Under the pieces are notes generated by a model. The model ran no database searches. It worked only from the letters and a program-made list of their open reading frames with translations, and had not been told where the DNA came from. The position numbers and the translations under genes are program-made. 64,000 bases of DNA from an uncultured Bacteroidia bacterium (GTDB taxonomy: Bacteria; Bacteroidota; Bacteroidia; Bacteroidales; F082): contig CADAVB010000002.1 in the NCBI GenBank assembly GCA_902791165.1, positions 1-64,000 of the forward strand, in the 5' to 3' direction. Shown here in pieces: positions 35,262-44,101 of the stretch; the stretch's first letter is position 1, and every line of letters begins with the position of its first letter.

Positions 35262-36218
35262 ATGAATCCCAGCATGATTATCCTTTATGTCTTGGTCGCC
35301 CTCGTCGTGATTTACATCCTTCGCGGCATCAAGATCGTTTCCCAATCGGAAACCATGATTGTCGAGCGTCTCGGCAAGTACAACCGCACCCTCAACGCGG
35401 GTATCAACGTCATCCTTCCCATCATTGAGCAGGCCAAGGAAACCATCGTCCGCCGCCAAAATGGAGGCATGTCGCGCACCTCGCGCATCGATATGCGTGA
35501 ACAGGTGTATGACTTTGACAAACAGAGCGTTATCACCAAAGACAATGTGATGACCGAAATCAACGCCTTGCTTTATTTCCAGATTGTCGATCCGATGAAG
35601 GCGGTTTACGAAATCCAGAATCTGCCAGTGGCCATTGAGAAACTCACGCAGACGACGCTCCGTAACGTGGTCGGTGAGATGGAACTCGACGAAACCCTGA
35701 CCTCGCGCGATACCATCAACTCGAAGCTGCGCAATGTGCTCGATGATGCCACCAATAAATGGGGTGTGAAAGTTAATCGCGTTGAGTTGCAGGATATTAC
35801 GCCTCCTGAGAGCATCCGTCGTACTATGGAACTTCAGATGCAGGCCGAGCGTAACCGTCGTGCCGAAATCTTGAAGGCCGAAGGTGAGAAGCAGTCGCAA
35901 ATTTTGAACTCCGAAGGTGAGAAGCAGGCCGAAATCAACGCGGCTGAGGCCGAGAAACAGGCCAACATTTTGAAGGCCGAAGGTGAAGCCAAAGCCAAGG
36001 TGCTGCAAGCCGAGGCCGAAGCTGCCGCCATCCGCAACATCGCCGAAGCCGTCGCCGACCGTGGTGCCGACCCAGTGAACTATCTCCTCGCCGTGAAATA
36101 CATCGAAACCTTGAAGGAAGTGGCTGGCGGTCAGCAGAATAAGACCGTCTATCTGCCTTACGAAGCCTCCAACCTGCTCGGCTCGTTGGGTGGTATCAAG
36201 GACATGTTTGGCAAGTGA
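35262..36218 (+). CDS. qmcA-like: SPFH-domain / stomatin-like protein (QmcA type)
   Basis: A 318-residue protein. N-terminal membrane segment (MIILYVLVALVVIYILRGI), then the SPFH band-7 domain (IVSQSETMIVERLGKYNRTL, DFDKQSVITKDNVMTEINALLYFQI). A long Ala/Glu/Lys-rich coiled coil with repeats of LKAEGEKQ and NAAEAEKQA follows at about 200-255. It should oligomerise into membrane cage-like assemblies together with NfeD. Length and domain order fit the family. Confidence 0.92.
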   Translation: MNPSMIILYVLVALVVIYILRGIKIVSQSETMIVERLGKYNRTLNAGINVILPIIEQAKETIVRRQNGGMSRTSRIDMREQVYDFDKQSVITKDNVMTEINALLYFQIVDPMKAVYEIQNLPVAIEKLTQTTLRNVVGEMELDETLTSRDTINSKLRNVLDDATNKWGVKVNRVELQDITPPESIRRTMELQMQAERNRRAEILKAEGEKQSQILNSEGEKQAEINAAEAEKQANILKAEGEAKAKVLQAEAEAAAIRNIAEAVADRGADPVNYLLAVKYIETLKEVAGGQQNKTVYLPYEASNLLGSLGGIKDMFGK

Positions 36219-36226
36219 TTTAATGC

Positions 36227-36724
36227 ATGGAGCTTCTCGATTTATACGATAAAGAACTGAAACTCACGGGGAAAACCATCGAGCGGGGTAAGCCGATTCC
36301 GTATGGTTTCCAGATTCCCATCGTCGCGGTGATTGTCCACAACGACGAAAACCAGTTTCTCATTCAGAAAGTGGCGGCGCGTAAGGGCAACTACTACGCC
36401 ACCACGGCTGGTCATGTGCAGAGTGGCGAGACCGACTTTGCTCGGGCCATGTTGCGCGAATTGGAGGAGGAAATCGGGCTGACGGCCACCAAAAGCGAGC
36501 TGGAATTGGTGAAAATCAGGCGCTACGAGTATAAGTTCACCTTTTTGTATTTAATGAGAAGCAACGTTTCCGTCGAGCAGTTGCGCCTCCAACCCGACGA
36601 GGTGGAGTTTGTGAAGTGGATGTCGTTGGACGAAATCGAGGAATTGTGCCAACAAGGCCTGTTCAATCGCACCCATTACCGCTTGCTCCGCGACTGCGTC
36701 GAAAGCGACTATTTCAGAAAATAA
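36227..36724 (+). CDS. Nudix hydrolase
   Basis: A 165-residue protein with a Nudix box at about residues 64-87 (GHVQSGET... RELEEEIGL). Compared with GX5EX7REUXEEXGU there is one extra residue between the first Glu and the REL element. Nudix enzymes hydrolyse nucleoside diphosphates linked to another group; the surrounding sequence (DLYDKELKLTGKTIERGKPIP) resembles the IPP-isomerase-like/YfcD branch, but the substrate cannot be told. It starts 8 bases after the stomatin stop and may be cotranscribed. Confidence 0.85.
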   Translation: MELLDLYDKELKLTGKTIERGKPIPYGFQIPIVAVIVHNDENQFLIQKVAARKGNYYATTAGHVQSGETDFARAMLRELEEEIGLTATKSELELVKIRRYEYKFTFLYLMRSNVSVEQLRLQPDEVEFVKWMSLDEIEELCQQGLFNRTHYRLLRDCVESDYFRK

Positions 36725-36771
36725 TCTTAAATCTTTGAATTTTAAATCTTGAAATTAGAAATCTATAGAAT

Positions 36772-38832
36772 ATGATCGCAAGAGAATTATTAGACCCGAA
36801 AAGCATCGTTGTGTGCGGTGCATCGTCAGACATCCACAAACCTGGTGGAAAAGCTTTGAAAAACCTTTTGGAGAGTCCCTTCAGCGGACCCGTTTATGCG
36901 GTGAACCCGAAAGAGACCGAAGTGCAAGGTGTGAAATGCTACGCCAACGTCAATGAGTTGCCGCAGGTGGAATGTGCCATCCTTTGCATCGCTGCCAAGT
37001 TCTGCGCCCAGACCGTTGATGTGCTGGCCAAAGAGAAAGGCTGCAAAGGCTTCATCATTATTAGCGCTGGATTCTCGGAAGAGAACGCCGAGGGTGCTGC
37101 CATTGAGAAGCATATTGTTGAAACCATCAATAGTGTAGGCGGCAGTTTGATAGGCCCCAATTGCACGGGCTTTCTCAACGTGAACTACGCCGGCTGCTTC
37201 GATACGCCCATTCCGACCCTCGACCCCAAGGGCGTCGATTTCATCACCGGCTCTGGAGCAACAGCCGTGTTTATCAAGGAATACGGTATGAGCAACGGAT
37301 TGAAATTCAATAGCGTATGGGCGGTGGGCAATAGCGCACAACTCGGCATCGAGGACGTTTTAGAATACTTGGACGAGACCTTCGACCCCGTGAAATCGAG
37401 CCATGTCATTATGCTTTACATGGAAAAGATTGGTGACCCGCAACGACTGCTGAAACACTCACGTAGCCTCATCAACAAGGGTTGCCATATCGCAGCCATC
37501 AAGTCGGGAGGCTCGGCAGCTGGCAGCCGCGCGGCTTCGTCGCATACTGGCGCTTTGGCCACCAACGATGCCGTGGTCGATGCCTTGTTCCGCAAGGCGG
37601 GCATCGTGCGTTGCCAAAACCGTCAGGAGCTGACGACGGTGTGCGCCGTGTTCATGCATCCCGAAATCAAAGGCAAACGCTGCGCCGTCATCACCCACGC
37701 TGGCGGTCCCGCCGTGATGCTCACCGATGTGCTTTCCAACGGCGGCATGGAGGTGCCTTCGCTCAAGGAACATCCGGCCAGCCCAGCATTGTTAGAGAAA
37801 CTCTTCGCTGGCTCAAGCGTAGGCAATCCCATAGATTTCCTTGCCACGGGTACCGCCGAACAACTCGGATATATCATTGACACCGTTGAAAATGAATACA
37901 CCGACATCGACTTCTCGGTGGTCATCTTCGGCTCGCCCGGATTGTTTAGCAACAAAGAGGTTTACGACCTGCTCGACCAAAAGATGAAGACCTGCAAGAA
38001 GCCCATCTTCCCCGTGCTGCCTTCCATCATCAACGTAAAGGACGAAATTGAGGACTTCATCGCCAAAGGCCGCATCAATTTCCCGGAAGAATGTGTGTTG
38101 GGCAATGCCATTTGTAAGGTCTATGACACGCCCAAGCCGCAGCCCGAGAATCCCGAGATGCCGCAGATTGACGTGAAGCGCATCCGCGAGGTCATCGATA
38201 GCTGCGAAGACGGCTACATCGACCCCGCCAAAATTTACCAACTCCTTGACGCTGCGGGCATTGCGCAAAAGCAAATCCGCGTCGTTGATCAGAAACAACA
38301 AGCCGTCGATTTCGCCAACGAAGTCGGTTATCCGCTCGTGATGAAGGTGGTCGGTCCGGTGCACAAGAGCGATGTCGGCGGCGTGACCTTGAATGTCCGC
38401 GACATTGAAACAGTGCAGAAAGAGTTTGACCGCTTGATGGCCATCAAGGACACCTACGCTGTGGAGATGTATCCCATGCTCGACGGCACGGAGGTTTATA
38501 TCGGTGCCATCCGCGATGCGAAGTTCGGCCATCAGGTGTTCTTCGGACTGGGCGGCATCTTCATCGAGGTTTTGAAGGACGTGCAGAGCGCGTTGGCACC
38601 GGTCAATGTGGTCGAGGCCAAAGACCTGCTGACCAAGTTGCGCGGCTACAAGATTCTGCAAGGCGTGCGTGGCCAACAGCCTGTGAATGTGGATGTTTAC
38701 GCCGAACAAATCGCCCGAGTGAGTGCTCTCGTGCAGGCCGCTCCCGAGATTGCCGAAATGGACCTTAACCCGCTGCTCGGCAATCCGAAGAACGTTGTTG
38801 CAGTGGATGCGCGTATTCGTATTGAAAAGTAA
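36772..38832 (+). CDS. acd-like: ADP-forming acyl-CoA (acetyl-CoA) synthetase, alpha-beta fusion
   Basis: A 686-residue protein. N-terminal CoA-binding Rossmann domain (SIVVCGASSDIHKPGGKALK), succinyl-CoA-ligase-like domains with the phosphorylated His in SSHTGALATNDA (about residue 260), and a C-terminal ATP-grasp domain (MKVVGPVHKSDVGGVTLNV, FFGLGGIFIEVLKD, MDLNPLL). The enzyme converts acyl-CoA + ADP + phosphate to acid + CoA + ATP, giving substrate-level ATP in anaerobic fermentation of sugars or amino acids. A fused single-chain form is common in bacteria. The 47-base gap before it holds an AAATCTT-rich string and no clear promoter. Confidence 0.93.
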   Translation: MIARELLDPKSIVVCGASSDIHKPGGKALKNLLESPFSGPVYAVNPKETEVQGVKCYANVNELPQVECAILCIAAKFCAQTVDVLAKEKGCKGFIIISAGFSEENAEGAAIEKHIVETINSVGGSLIGPNCTGFLNVNYAGCFDTPIPTLDPKGVDFITGSGATAVFIKEYGMSNGLKFNSVWAVGNSAQLGIEDVLEYLDETFDPVKSSHVIMLYMEKIGDPQRLLKHSRSLINKGCHIAAIKSGGSAAGSRAASSHTGALATNDAVVDALFRKAGIVRCQNRQELTTVCAVFMHPEIKGKRCAVITHAGGPAVMLTDVLSNGGMEVPSLKEHPASPALLEKLFAGSSVGNPIDFLATGTAEQLGYIIDTVENEYTDIDFSVVIFGSPGLFSNKEVYDLLDQKMKTCKKPIFPVLPSIINVKDEIEDFIAKGRINFPEECVLGNAICKVYDTPKPQPENPEMPQIDVKRIREVIDSCEDGYIDPAKIYQLLDAAGIAQKQIRVVDQKQQAVDFANEVGYPLVMKVVGPVHKSDVGGVTLNVRDIETVQKEFDRLMAIKDTYAVEMYPMLDGTEVYIGAIRDAKFGHQVFFGLGGIFIEVLKDVQSALAPVNVVEAKDLLTKLRGYKILQGVRGQQPVNVDVYAEQIARVSALVQAAPEIAEMDLNPLLGNPKNVVAVDARIRIEK

Positions 38833-38847
38833 TGGACTATGACTCGT

Positions 38848-38899
38848 GACAATGACCATGACCACTTCACATCGCGAAAAAGTGGTCATGGTCATAGTC
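38848..38899. repeat. Long inverted repeat (21-bp stem, one mismatch)
   Basis: Arms 38852-38867 and 38880-38895 are a perfect 16-bp inverted repeat built from ATGACC/GGTCAT motifs, extended by four more pairs past one mismatch, around a 12-base loop. It lies between the acyl-CoA synthetase and the next gene. There is no T-run after it, so it may be a mobile or processing element rather than a terminator. Confidence 0.8.
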
Positions 38900-38924
38900 A
38901 ATAGTCATGGTAAAACAAAACACC

Positions 38925-39233
38925 ATGATAACTGAAAAAGCAACTTATTACCTTGTCTATGCCGCGTTGGTCATCGTCACCTTTTTGCTTGACAATATGC
39001 TGCTGAAAAAGACTGACAAGACGAGCCGCACCATTGGCTATGTCCTTAGTATCATTGTCGATTTGGCCATTTTCGGCTATGGCATTTACCTTTATTACGC
39101 CAAAGGCGAAGACCAGACAGGCTTCGTCCTCGGCGGCCTCATCAGTGGTTTGTGCCTGTTGTGCCTCGCGGGGCGCTACTGGCAGAACAAGGAACAAGAC
39201 AAGAGAAACAGGAGAAGAGATGAAAAAAGCTGA
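38925..39233 (+). CDS. Small membrane protein of unknown function
   Basis: About 102 residues from ATG 38925; an upstream in-frame ATG at 38907 is possible but lies right against the inverted repeat. Three hydrophobic segments (VYAALVIVTFLLDNMLL, IGYVLSIIVDLAIFGYGIYL, FVLGGLISGLCLLCLAG) and a strongly charged, basic C-terminus (NKEQDKRNRRRDEKS) are visible. It overlaps the next gene by 14 bases, so the two are likely translated together. No family recognised. Confidence 0.6.
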   Translation: MITEKATYYLVYAALVIVTFLLDNMLLKKTDKTSRTIGYVLSIIVDLAIFGYGIYLYYAKGEDQTGFVLGGLISGLCLLCLAGRYWQNKEQDKRNRRRDEKS

Positions 39234-39909
39234 TTTTGTGACGATTATCGTCGTGGCTGCCGTAGTGAGCGGCTTCGCTTTCATCCCGGGCGCGTGGGAT
39301 TGGTTCAACACGACTACGGCGAACCACGGCCTGTTGATGAGTTTCTTCAAGTTCGCCATCCTCGGCACCTTTGGCGAGATGTTGGCCTTGCGCATCCGCG
39401 AGGGCGCATATCTCAAAAAGGGTTTCGGCCTGTTGCCTAAGATGCTGGTTTGGGGCGTGTTGGGCGTGGTCATTGCTTCTGCTATGACCATCTTCAAGAC
39501 GGGAACGGTGAAGTTGCTCGACGGTGGCTTCCACCTCAACGGCAAGGCCGCTGAATGGTTTGGCGGCGACTTGAGCTGGGGCAAGGCTTTCGTCGCGCTC
39601 TGTGTCAGTGTGCTGATGAACACCTTGTTTGCGCCTGTCTTTATGACCTTCCACAAAATCACAGACATCCACATTGCCGAAACTGGCGGGACGCTGAAAG
39701 GATTCTTCAGCAATCCGCTGAAAATCAGGGAAACGCTGTCGAAAAAGATCAACTGGGACATCCAATACGGTTTCGTCTTTGCCAAGACCATTCCGCTGTT
39801 CTGGTATCCTGCGCACACCATCACTTTCTTGCTGCCGCCAACGCTTCAAGTGCTGTTTGCAGCCTTCCTCGGCGTTGTTCTTGGCGTGTTGTTGAGTATA
39901 AAGAAGTAA
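39220..39909 (+). CDS. Multi-pass membrane protein, possibly Mpv17/PMP22-like
   Basis: A 229-residue protein starting MKKADFVTIIVVAAVVSGF after the Shine-Dalgarno-like AGGAGAAGAG. About five hydrophobic segments. The end FWYPAHTITFLLPPTLQVLFAAFLGVVLG loosely follows the WP-N-F-P pattern of the Mpv17/PMP22 family, which is the best guess. Role unknown; it overlaps the small membrane protein gene upstream and is followed 19 bases later by the lipoprotein gene of the rSAM pair. Confidence 0.6.
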   Translation: MKKADFVTIIVVAAVVSGFAFIPGAWDWFNTTTANHGLLMSFFKFAILGTFGEMLALRIREGAYLKKGFGLLPKMLVWGVLGVVIASAMTIFKTGTVKLLDGGFHLNGKAAEWFGGDLSWGKAFVALCVSVLMNTLFAPVFMTFHKITDIHIAETGGTLKGFFSNPLKIRETLSKKINWDIQYGFVFAKTIPLFWYPAHTITFLLPPTLQVLFAAFLGVVLGVLLSIKK

Positions 39910-39928
39910 AAATCAATCGGTTATAAAA

Positions 39929-40105
39929 ATGTATAAGATTTTCAGATGGTTTTTGAAGGCCTCGGCACTCACAACGGTGATGTTCATCATGCAGGCTTGC
40001 TATGGCTCGCCGATGATGCCGCCTGAAATGCCCGACGAAACCGAACTCATAGGCGAAGAGGAAGTGGAACTGCCCGTCAGCGACACATTGCTGCAAGCCG
40101 AATGA
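39929..40105 (+). CDS. 58-residue lipoprotein, putative partner of the radical SAM enzyme
   Basis: Short gene read directly from the sequence. The product has a signal segment and lipobox FIMQAC (Cys24), followed at once by YGSP, then a short Pro/Met/Glu-rich acidic tail (PPEMPDETELIGEEEVE). A lipobox Cys followed by YG is what I recall of lipoproteins in the Bacteroidales rSAM/lipoprotein system (TIGR04134 type), but those are longer and continue into a beta-sandwich; here that part is absent. The stop overlaps the rSAM start (ATGA), strong evidence for a coupled pair. It may be a substrate that is modified, or a truncated remnant. Confidence 0.7.
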   Translation: MYKIFRWFLKASALTTVMFIMQACYGSPMMPPEMPDETELIGEEEVELPVSDTLLQAE

Positions 40106-41145
40106 TGCTCCAAGCCTTCCATAACTATTTCCGCAAAAAAGAGACTCAACTGCACGAGTTGAACTATCTTTTTTGGGAGTGTACGCAACGCTGCAACCTC
40201 AACTGTCAGCACTGCGGTTCGGACTGTTTGGCTTCATCGCGCTACAAGGACATGCCTTTCGAGGACTTCTTGAATGCGATTAAACCCTTGGAAACCAAAT
40301 ACAAGCGCAATTCGGTTTTGGTGGTCATTACTGGTGGCGAACCTTTGGTGCGCCCCGATTTGGCCGACTGCGGGCGGCAACTGCGGCAGCATGGCTTCCC
40401 TTGGGGCATTGTTAGCAACGGCTATGCCTACGATGAGGCCATGCACAAAAAGCTGATGGACGCGGGAATGTGCAGCATCACCATCAGCCTTGATGGGTTG
40501 CGCGATACGCACGACGCTTTCCGTAAACGACAAGGCAGCTTCGATCACGCTCTTCGCGCTATCGAATTGATTGCCAACGAGAAACGCCTGCACACTTACG
40601 ACATTGTGACCTGCGTCAGCCCGATGAACTTCGGCGAGTTGGAGGCCATCAAGCAACTGCTCGTTGAGCACAAGGTGAAGGCCTGGCGGCTGTTCACCAT
40701 CGCCCCGATTGGTCGCGCCGCTACCGATAAGAGCCTCCAACTCAGTGATGAACAATTTCGCCAATTAATGGACTTCATTGTCGCGATCCGAAAGGAAGGC
40801 AAAATAGACTGCAAATTCAGTTGCGAGGCTTATGTGGGTCCCTACGAGCGCAAGGTTCGCGACTGGTTCTATTTCTGCCGTGCGGGTATCACCATCGGCT
40901 CCATCCTCATTGACGGCTCCATTTCTGCCTGTCCCAACATCGACCGCAGCCATGTGCAAGGTAACATCTATCAAGACGATTTCTTGGACGTTTGGGAAAA
41001 CCGTTTCCAACCTTTCCGCGACCGCGCTTGGATGAAGTCAGGTCAATGCGCTGATTGCAAGGTGTTTAGGAACTGCCTCGGCGGGGCGATGCACCTTCGC
41101 TCGAAAGAAGGGGAGTTGCTGGTTTGCCATTATAATAAGGTATGA
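40102..41145 (+). CDS. Radical SAM/SPASM enzyme of an rSAM/lipoprotein system
   Basis: A 347-residue protein. The cluster motif is CNLNCQHC (C-x3-C-x2-C, about residues 32-39) in FWECTQRCNLNCQHCG, followed by the SAM GGEPL motif (TGGEPLVRPDL). The C-terminal SPASM region has Cys at CRAG, SACPNI, GQCADCKVFRNC and VCHY, enough for auxiliary 4Fe-4S clusters. Family memory: this matches the TIGR04133-type enzyme, found next to a small lipoprotein in Bacteroidales, whose chemistry is not known. SPASM enzymes usually modify peptides. The stop codon lies in the stem of the downstream terminator. Confidence 0.85.
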   Translation: MMLQAFHNYFRKKETQLHELNYLFWECTQRCNLNCQHCGSDCLASSRYKDMPFEDFLNAIKPLETKYKRNSVLVVITGGEPLVRPDLADCGRQLRQHGFPWGIVSNGYAYDEAMHKKLMDAGMCSITISLDGLRDTHDAFRKRQGSFDHALRAIELIANEKRLHTYDIVTCVSPMNFGELEAIKQLLVEHKVKAWRLFTIAPIGRAATDKSLQLSDEQFRQLMDFIVAIRKEGKIDCKFSCEAYVGPYERKVRDWFYFCRAGITIGSILIDGSISACPNIDRSHVQGNIYQDDFLDVWENRFQPFRDRAWMKSGQCADCKVFRNCLGGAMHLRSKEGELLVCHYNKV

Positions 41146-41189
41146 TTTTTTGGAATTTTTGAAAAAAATCCAAAAAATCATACTTTTTT
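41141..41189 (+). terminator. Terminator hairpin overlapping the rSAM stop codon
   Basis: Arms 41141-41154 and 41169-41182 form a perfect 14-bp stem, extended by A:T pairs, followed by CTTTTTTC. The TGA stop (41143-41145) is within the left arm. Confidence 0.8.
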
Positions 41190-41212
41190 CTTGACAGTAA
41201 TGAAAAATGTTG

Positions 41213-41220
41213 TACTTTTG
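41213..41220 (+). promoter_or_regulatory. -7 promoter box for the ABC transporter operon
   Basis: TACTTTTG followed by CAGCG, 43 bases before ATG 41264; a TTGACA lies 16 bases upstream at 41191-41196. Confidence 0.7.
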
Positions 41221-41263
41221 CAGCGTACTAATCAACTAATACACCAATACAAAATACAACAAC

Positions 41264-42088
41264 ATGATTACAATCAGCAACTTAGACTTCGGCTACAAAA
41301 GTCAGCCAGTCTTCAAAAACATCAGCCTCGGCTTCGAGAAAGGCAACATCTACGGGCTGCTCGGCGAAAACGGAGTGGGGAAGACCTCCCTGCTGAAACT
41401 CATCAGCGGTTTGCAAAAGCCGACCGCCGGCACCTGTGAGGTGGACGGCATCGCACCCTTCAACCGCTTGCCCGAAACCCTCCAAAAGATTTACTTCATC
41501 TCGGAAGACTTCGCCATCCCGGAGGGCACACCTATTAATAATATAAGGGAGCTGGGCAAGTTCTATCCCAACTACGACGAGAACCTCTTCCTTGAACTCT
41601 GCAAGGAGTTGGACGTCGACCCGACGCGCAAATACGCCGAAATGTCATTCGGTCAGCAGAAGAAATGCCTCATTTCCACCGCCTTGGCCCTCAACACGGA
41701 CTATCTGCTCCTTGACGAGCCCACCAACGGCCTCGACATTCCCTCGAAAACCCTCTTCCGTCAGGTCATCGCCAAACACGCCAACGACAACCGCACCATC
41801 ATCATCTCCACCCATCAGGTGAAGGATGTGGAAAACCTCATCGACCCCATCATCATCCTCGACCATGATGAAGTGCTGCTGAAGGCCTCGTTCCGCGAAA
41901 TCACCGACAAGCTCTACTTCGACTACGGCATGGAGAAGGACGATACCGCGCTCTACAGCGAGATGATTCCCGGCGGCTATGTCAATGTCATCCGCAACCC
42001 CGAAGGCCTCGACAGCAAGGTCAGCATCGAGGTGCTGTTCAACACCGTCATGAAAAACAAGCAAACCATCAAACAAATGTTTGGTTGA
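41264..42088 (+). CDS. ABC transporter ATP-binding protein
   Basis: A 274-residue protein. Walker A GENGVGKTS, a degenerate signature MSFGQQKK in place of LSGGQ, Walker B YLLLDEPTNGLD and the switch His in IISTHQ are all present. Two permease genes and a GntR regulator follow, a layout like the ytr-type operons, so the pump probably moves a lipid, drug or peptide outward. It may also respond to envelope stress. Substrate unknown. Confidence 0.92.
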   Translation: MITISNLDFGYKSQPVFKNISLGFEKGNIYGLLGENGVGKTSLLKLISGLQKPTAGTCEVDGIAPFNRLPETLQKIYFISEDFAIPEGTPINNIRELGKFYPNYDENLFLELCKELDVDPTRKYAEMSFGQQKKCLISTALALNTDYLLLDEPTNGLDIPSKTLFRQVIAKHANDNRTIIISTHQVKDVENLIDPIIILDHDEVLLKASFREITDKLYFDYGMEKDDTALYSEMIPGGYVNVIRNPEGLDSKVSIEVLFNTVMKNKQTIKQMFG

Positions 42089-42102
42089 GAAAGGGTTATG
42101 CT

Positions 42103-42858
42103 ATGAATAACACTTTTGATTTCAAGCGTTTCGGTCAGGTGGTGGCTTTCGATTGGAAGCGTTTCATCCGCAACTTCGGCATCACGCTGATAGTGTGGAT
42201 AAGTTTGCCTGTTTTATTTTGGTTAACGACTCTGATCTTCGATTATGAATTGCTCGTTGAGGAACGCGAGATGATCATGTTCATCATTGTGGCAATAACC
42301 CTCATGTCGGCACCGTCGCGTATCTATGGCAAGGCCAACCTGCCACGTGAGGGTGTGGACTTTGCCATGATGCCCGCCACCAGTTTGGAGAAGTTCTTCA
42401 GCATGTTCATCTACTGCTCGATCGTTACTCCCGTTTTGACTTTGTTGGGCAGCTGGATAGTGGACTGCCTCTTGACCTTGTTGCCTTTCGGAGGTTTCAA
42501 GGGAATCGCCATGTATGAAGATTTTTTGAGAAATACCAGTTTCGGCGACTTTATGATGTTGGTTGTAGCGCTTGTTACTATCACATTGGCCGAGTCGTCT
42601 ATCTTCATGTTTGGCAACATGGTATTTAAACGCCGTAAAGCTGCCAAAACTTTTGCTTGGGGATTGCTGATTGTATTTTCGTTTATCATGATCATGCAAC
42701 TGTTCAATTTCTGGGAAACTTTTGGTACATGGGTTACAAACACCAGTGCCCGTTTGGAACAGCGGTTCCTGCTTTGGGTTTACAGTGCCTTCCTGCTGGT
42801 CATCGCTATCGTGTTCTATGTTCTCACTTATCGTAAAATTAAGAATCAAAAATACTGA
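42103..42858 (+). CDS. ABC transporter permease, first paralogue
   Basis: A 251-residue integral membrane protein with about six hydrophobic segments. ATG 42103 (MNNTFDFKRFGQVVAFDWK) is preferred to TTG 42085. It shares with the next protein the opening MNNTFxFxRF, a central FAMMPxxSLEKFxSMFIYC and the end YRKIKxQKY, so the two arose by duplication and probably form a heterodimeric channel with the preceding ATPase. Confidence 0.8.
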   Translation: MNNTFDFKRFGQVVAFDWKRFIRNFGITLIVWISLPVLFWLTTLIFDYELLVEEREMIMFIIVAITLMSAPSRIYGKANLPREGVDFAMMPATSLEKFFSMFIYCSIVTPVLTLLGSWIVDCLLTLLPFGGFKGIAMYEDFLRNTSFGDFMMLVVALVTITLAESSIFMFGNMVFKRRKAAKTFAWGLLIVFSFIMIMQLFNFWETFGTWVTNTSARLEQRFLLWVYSAFLLVIAIVFYVLTYRKIKNQKY

Positions 42859-42860
42859 TT

Positions 42861-43697
42861 ATGAATAATACATTTAGTTTCAACCGTTTCAAGAACCTCT
42901 TGCTCAACGACGGCAAAATGTATCTTCGCAACTTCGGCATCTCGCTCATCGTGTTTTGCAGTCTGAATGCCATCTCTTGGGTTATCAACCTGTTGTTCGG
43001 CTCGACATCCGAATCAGGATTCCGTTTTGGTACGCTCTGCATTTGGACGGCCATTGCCATGATGTTGGTCCCGTCGAAAGTTTATGGCCATGCCAATCTC
43101 TCTCGCGAAGGCGTGGGTTTCGCCATGATGCCGACTTCCTCATTGGAAAAGTTCGTCAGCATGTTCATCTACTGCGCCATCATTACGCCTGTCATCGTCT
43201 TCTTTGGCGGCTACTTGGTCGATACGCTGCTGTCACTCTTCCCGTTTGGTGGTTTCGACAAACCGATACACCTTTATTCGCTTAACGAGATTGTCCGTTT
43301 GGCCGATAACACCGACGGTGTGGTACAGATGGGTGAAATGAGTGCCTCTATCTCCGATGTGTTCCCTGTCGGCGTGATTCGCACTATACTCTATGTTACC
43401 ATCCTCAAATGGGCGGCTATCTTCATGCTCGGCAACATGCTCTTTAAGAAGCACAAAGCCGGAAGAACCTTTGGTTGCTACCTCGGCATTTCCTATGTAA
43501 TTTCAATGCTTTTCGGTCTCTTAATCGCTTCGAGCGAACGCATTCAGCAATGGTTTGAGAGCCTTGAGAACCTTTCTCAAATGGAAATGGTTCGCTTATG
43601 GCACAATGGAACCATCTGGGCTATGGTCATCAATGTCATCATTACCGCCATGCTGCTCTACTTCACCTATCGTAAAATCAAAACACAAAAATACTAA
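42861..43697 (+). CDS. ABC transporter permease, second paralogue
   Basis: A 278-residue paralogue of the preceding permease, starting 2 bases after its stop. Six or so hydrophobic segments; it has a longer loop between segments four and five (LNEIVRLADNTDGVVQMGEMSA), probably outside the cytoplasm. Expected to pair with its neighbour in one transporter complex. Confidence 0.8.
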   Translation: MNNTFSFNRFKNLLLNDGKMYLRNFGISLIVFCSLNAISWVINLLFGSTSESGFRFGTLCIWTAIAMMLVPSKVYGHANLSREGVGFAMMPTSSLEKFVSMFIYCAIITPVIVFFGGYLVDTLLSLFPFGGFDKPIHLYSLNEIVRLADNTDGVVQMGEMSASISDVFPVGVIRTILYVTILKWAAIFMLGNMLFKKHKAGRTFGCYLGISYVISMLFGLLIASSERIQQWFESLENLSQMEMVRLWHNGTIWAMVINVIITAMLLYFTYRKIKTQKY

Positions 43698-43700
43698 ACC

Positions 43701-44051
43701 ATGGAATTTAACGCACACAAACCCATATACTTGCAGATTTGCTCGCAACTCTATGAGCAGATTCTGCGCGGCGAACTGAAGGCCGACGACCGTATCCTGT
43801 CGGTGCGCGACTACGGCATACAACTCGGAGTGAACCCCAACACCATCATGCGCTCATACGAGACCATGACCGCTGCGGGCATCATCTACAACAAGCGCGG
43901 CATCGGCTATTTCATCGCGCCCGAAGCCAAAGACATCGTACTCAAGCAAATGCGCGAGGAGTTCCTCGAAAAGGAACTGCCCGAAGTGGTCAAGAAGATG
44001 AAACTCTTGGGCATCGGCCTCGACGAGATAAAAAAAACGTATGAACTGTAA
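43701..44051 (+). CDS. GntR-family regulator, short YtrA type
   Basis: A 116-residue protein with an N-terminal winged helix-turn-helix (YLQICSQLYEQILRGELKADDRILSVRDYGIQLGVNPNTIMRSYE pattern read in parts: LSVRDYGIQLGVNPNTIMR is the recognition region). The short C-terminal helix region (LKQMREEFLEKELPEVVKKMKLLG) lacks a large ligand domain, as in YtrA regulators. It starts 3 bases after the second permease gene and presumably represses its own operon, responding to an envelope signal. Target site not identified. Confidence 0.88.
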   Translation: MEFNAHKPIYLQICSQLYEQILRGELKADDRILSVRDYGIQLGVNPNTIMRSYETMTAAGIIYNKRGIGYFIAPEAKDIVLKQMREEFLEKELPEVVKKMKLLGIGLDEIKKTYEL

Positions 44052-44101
44052 CTTTTTCGGCGCAAGTCCGTCTAACAAGAAATCAATTAAAACCTAATAC
44101 A

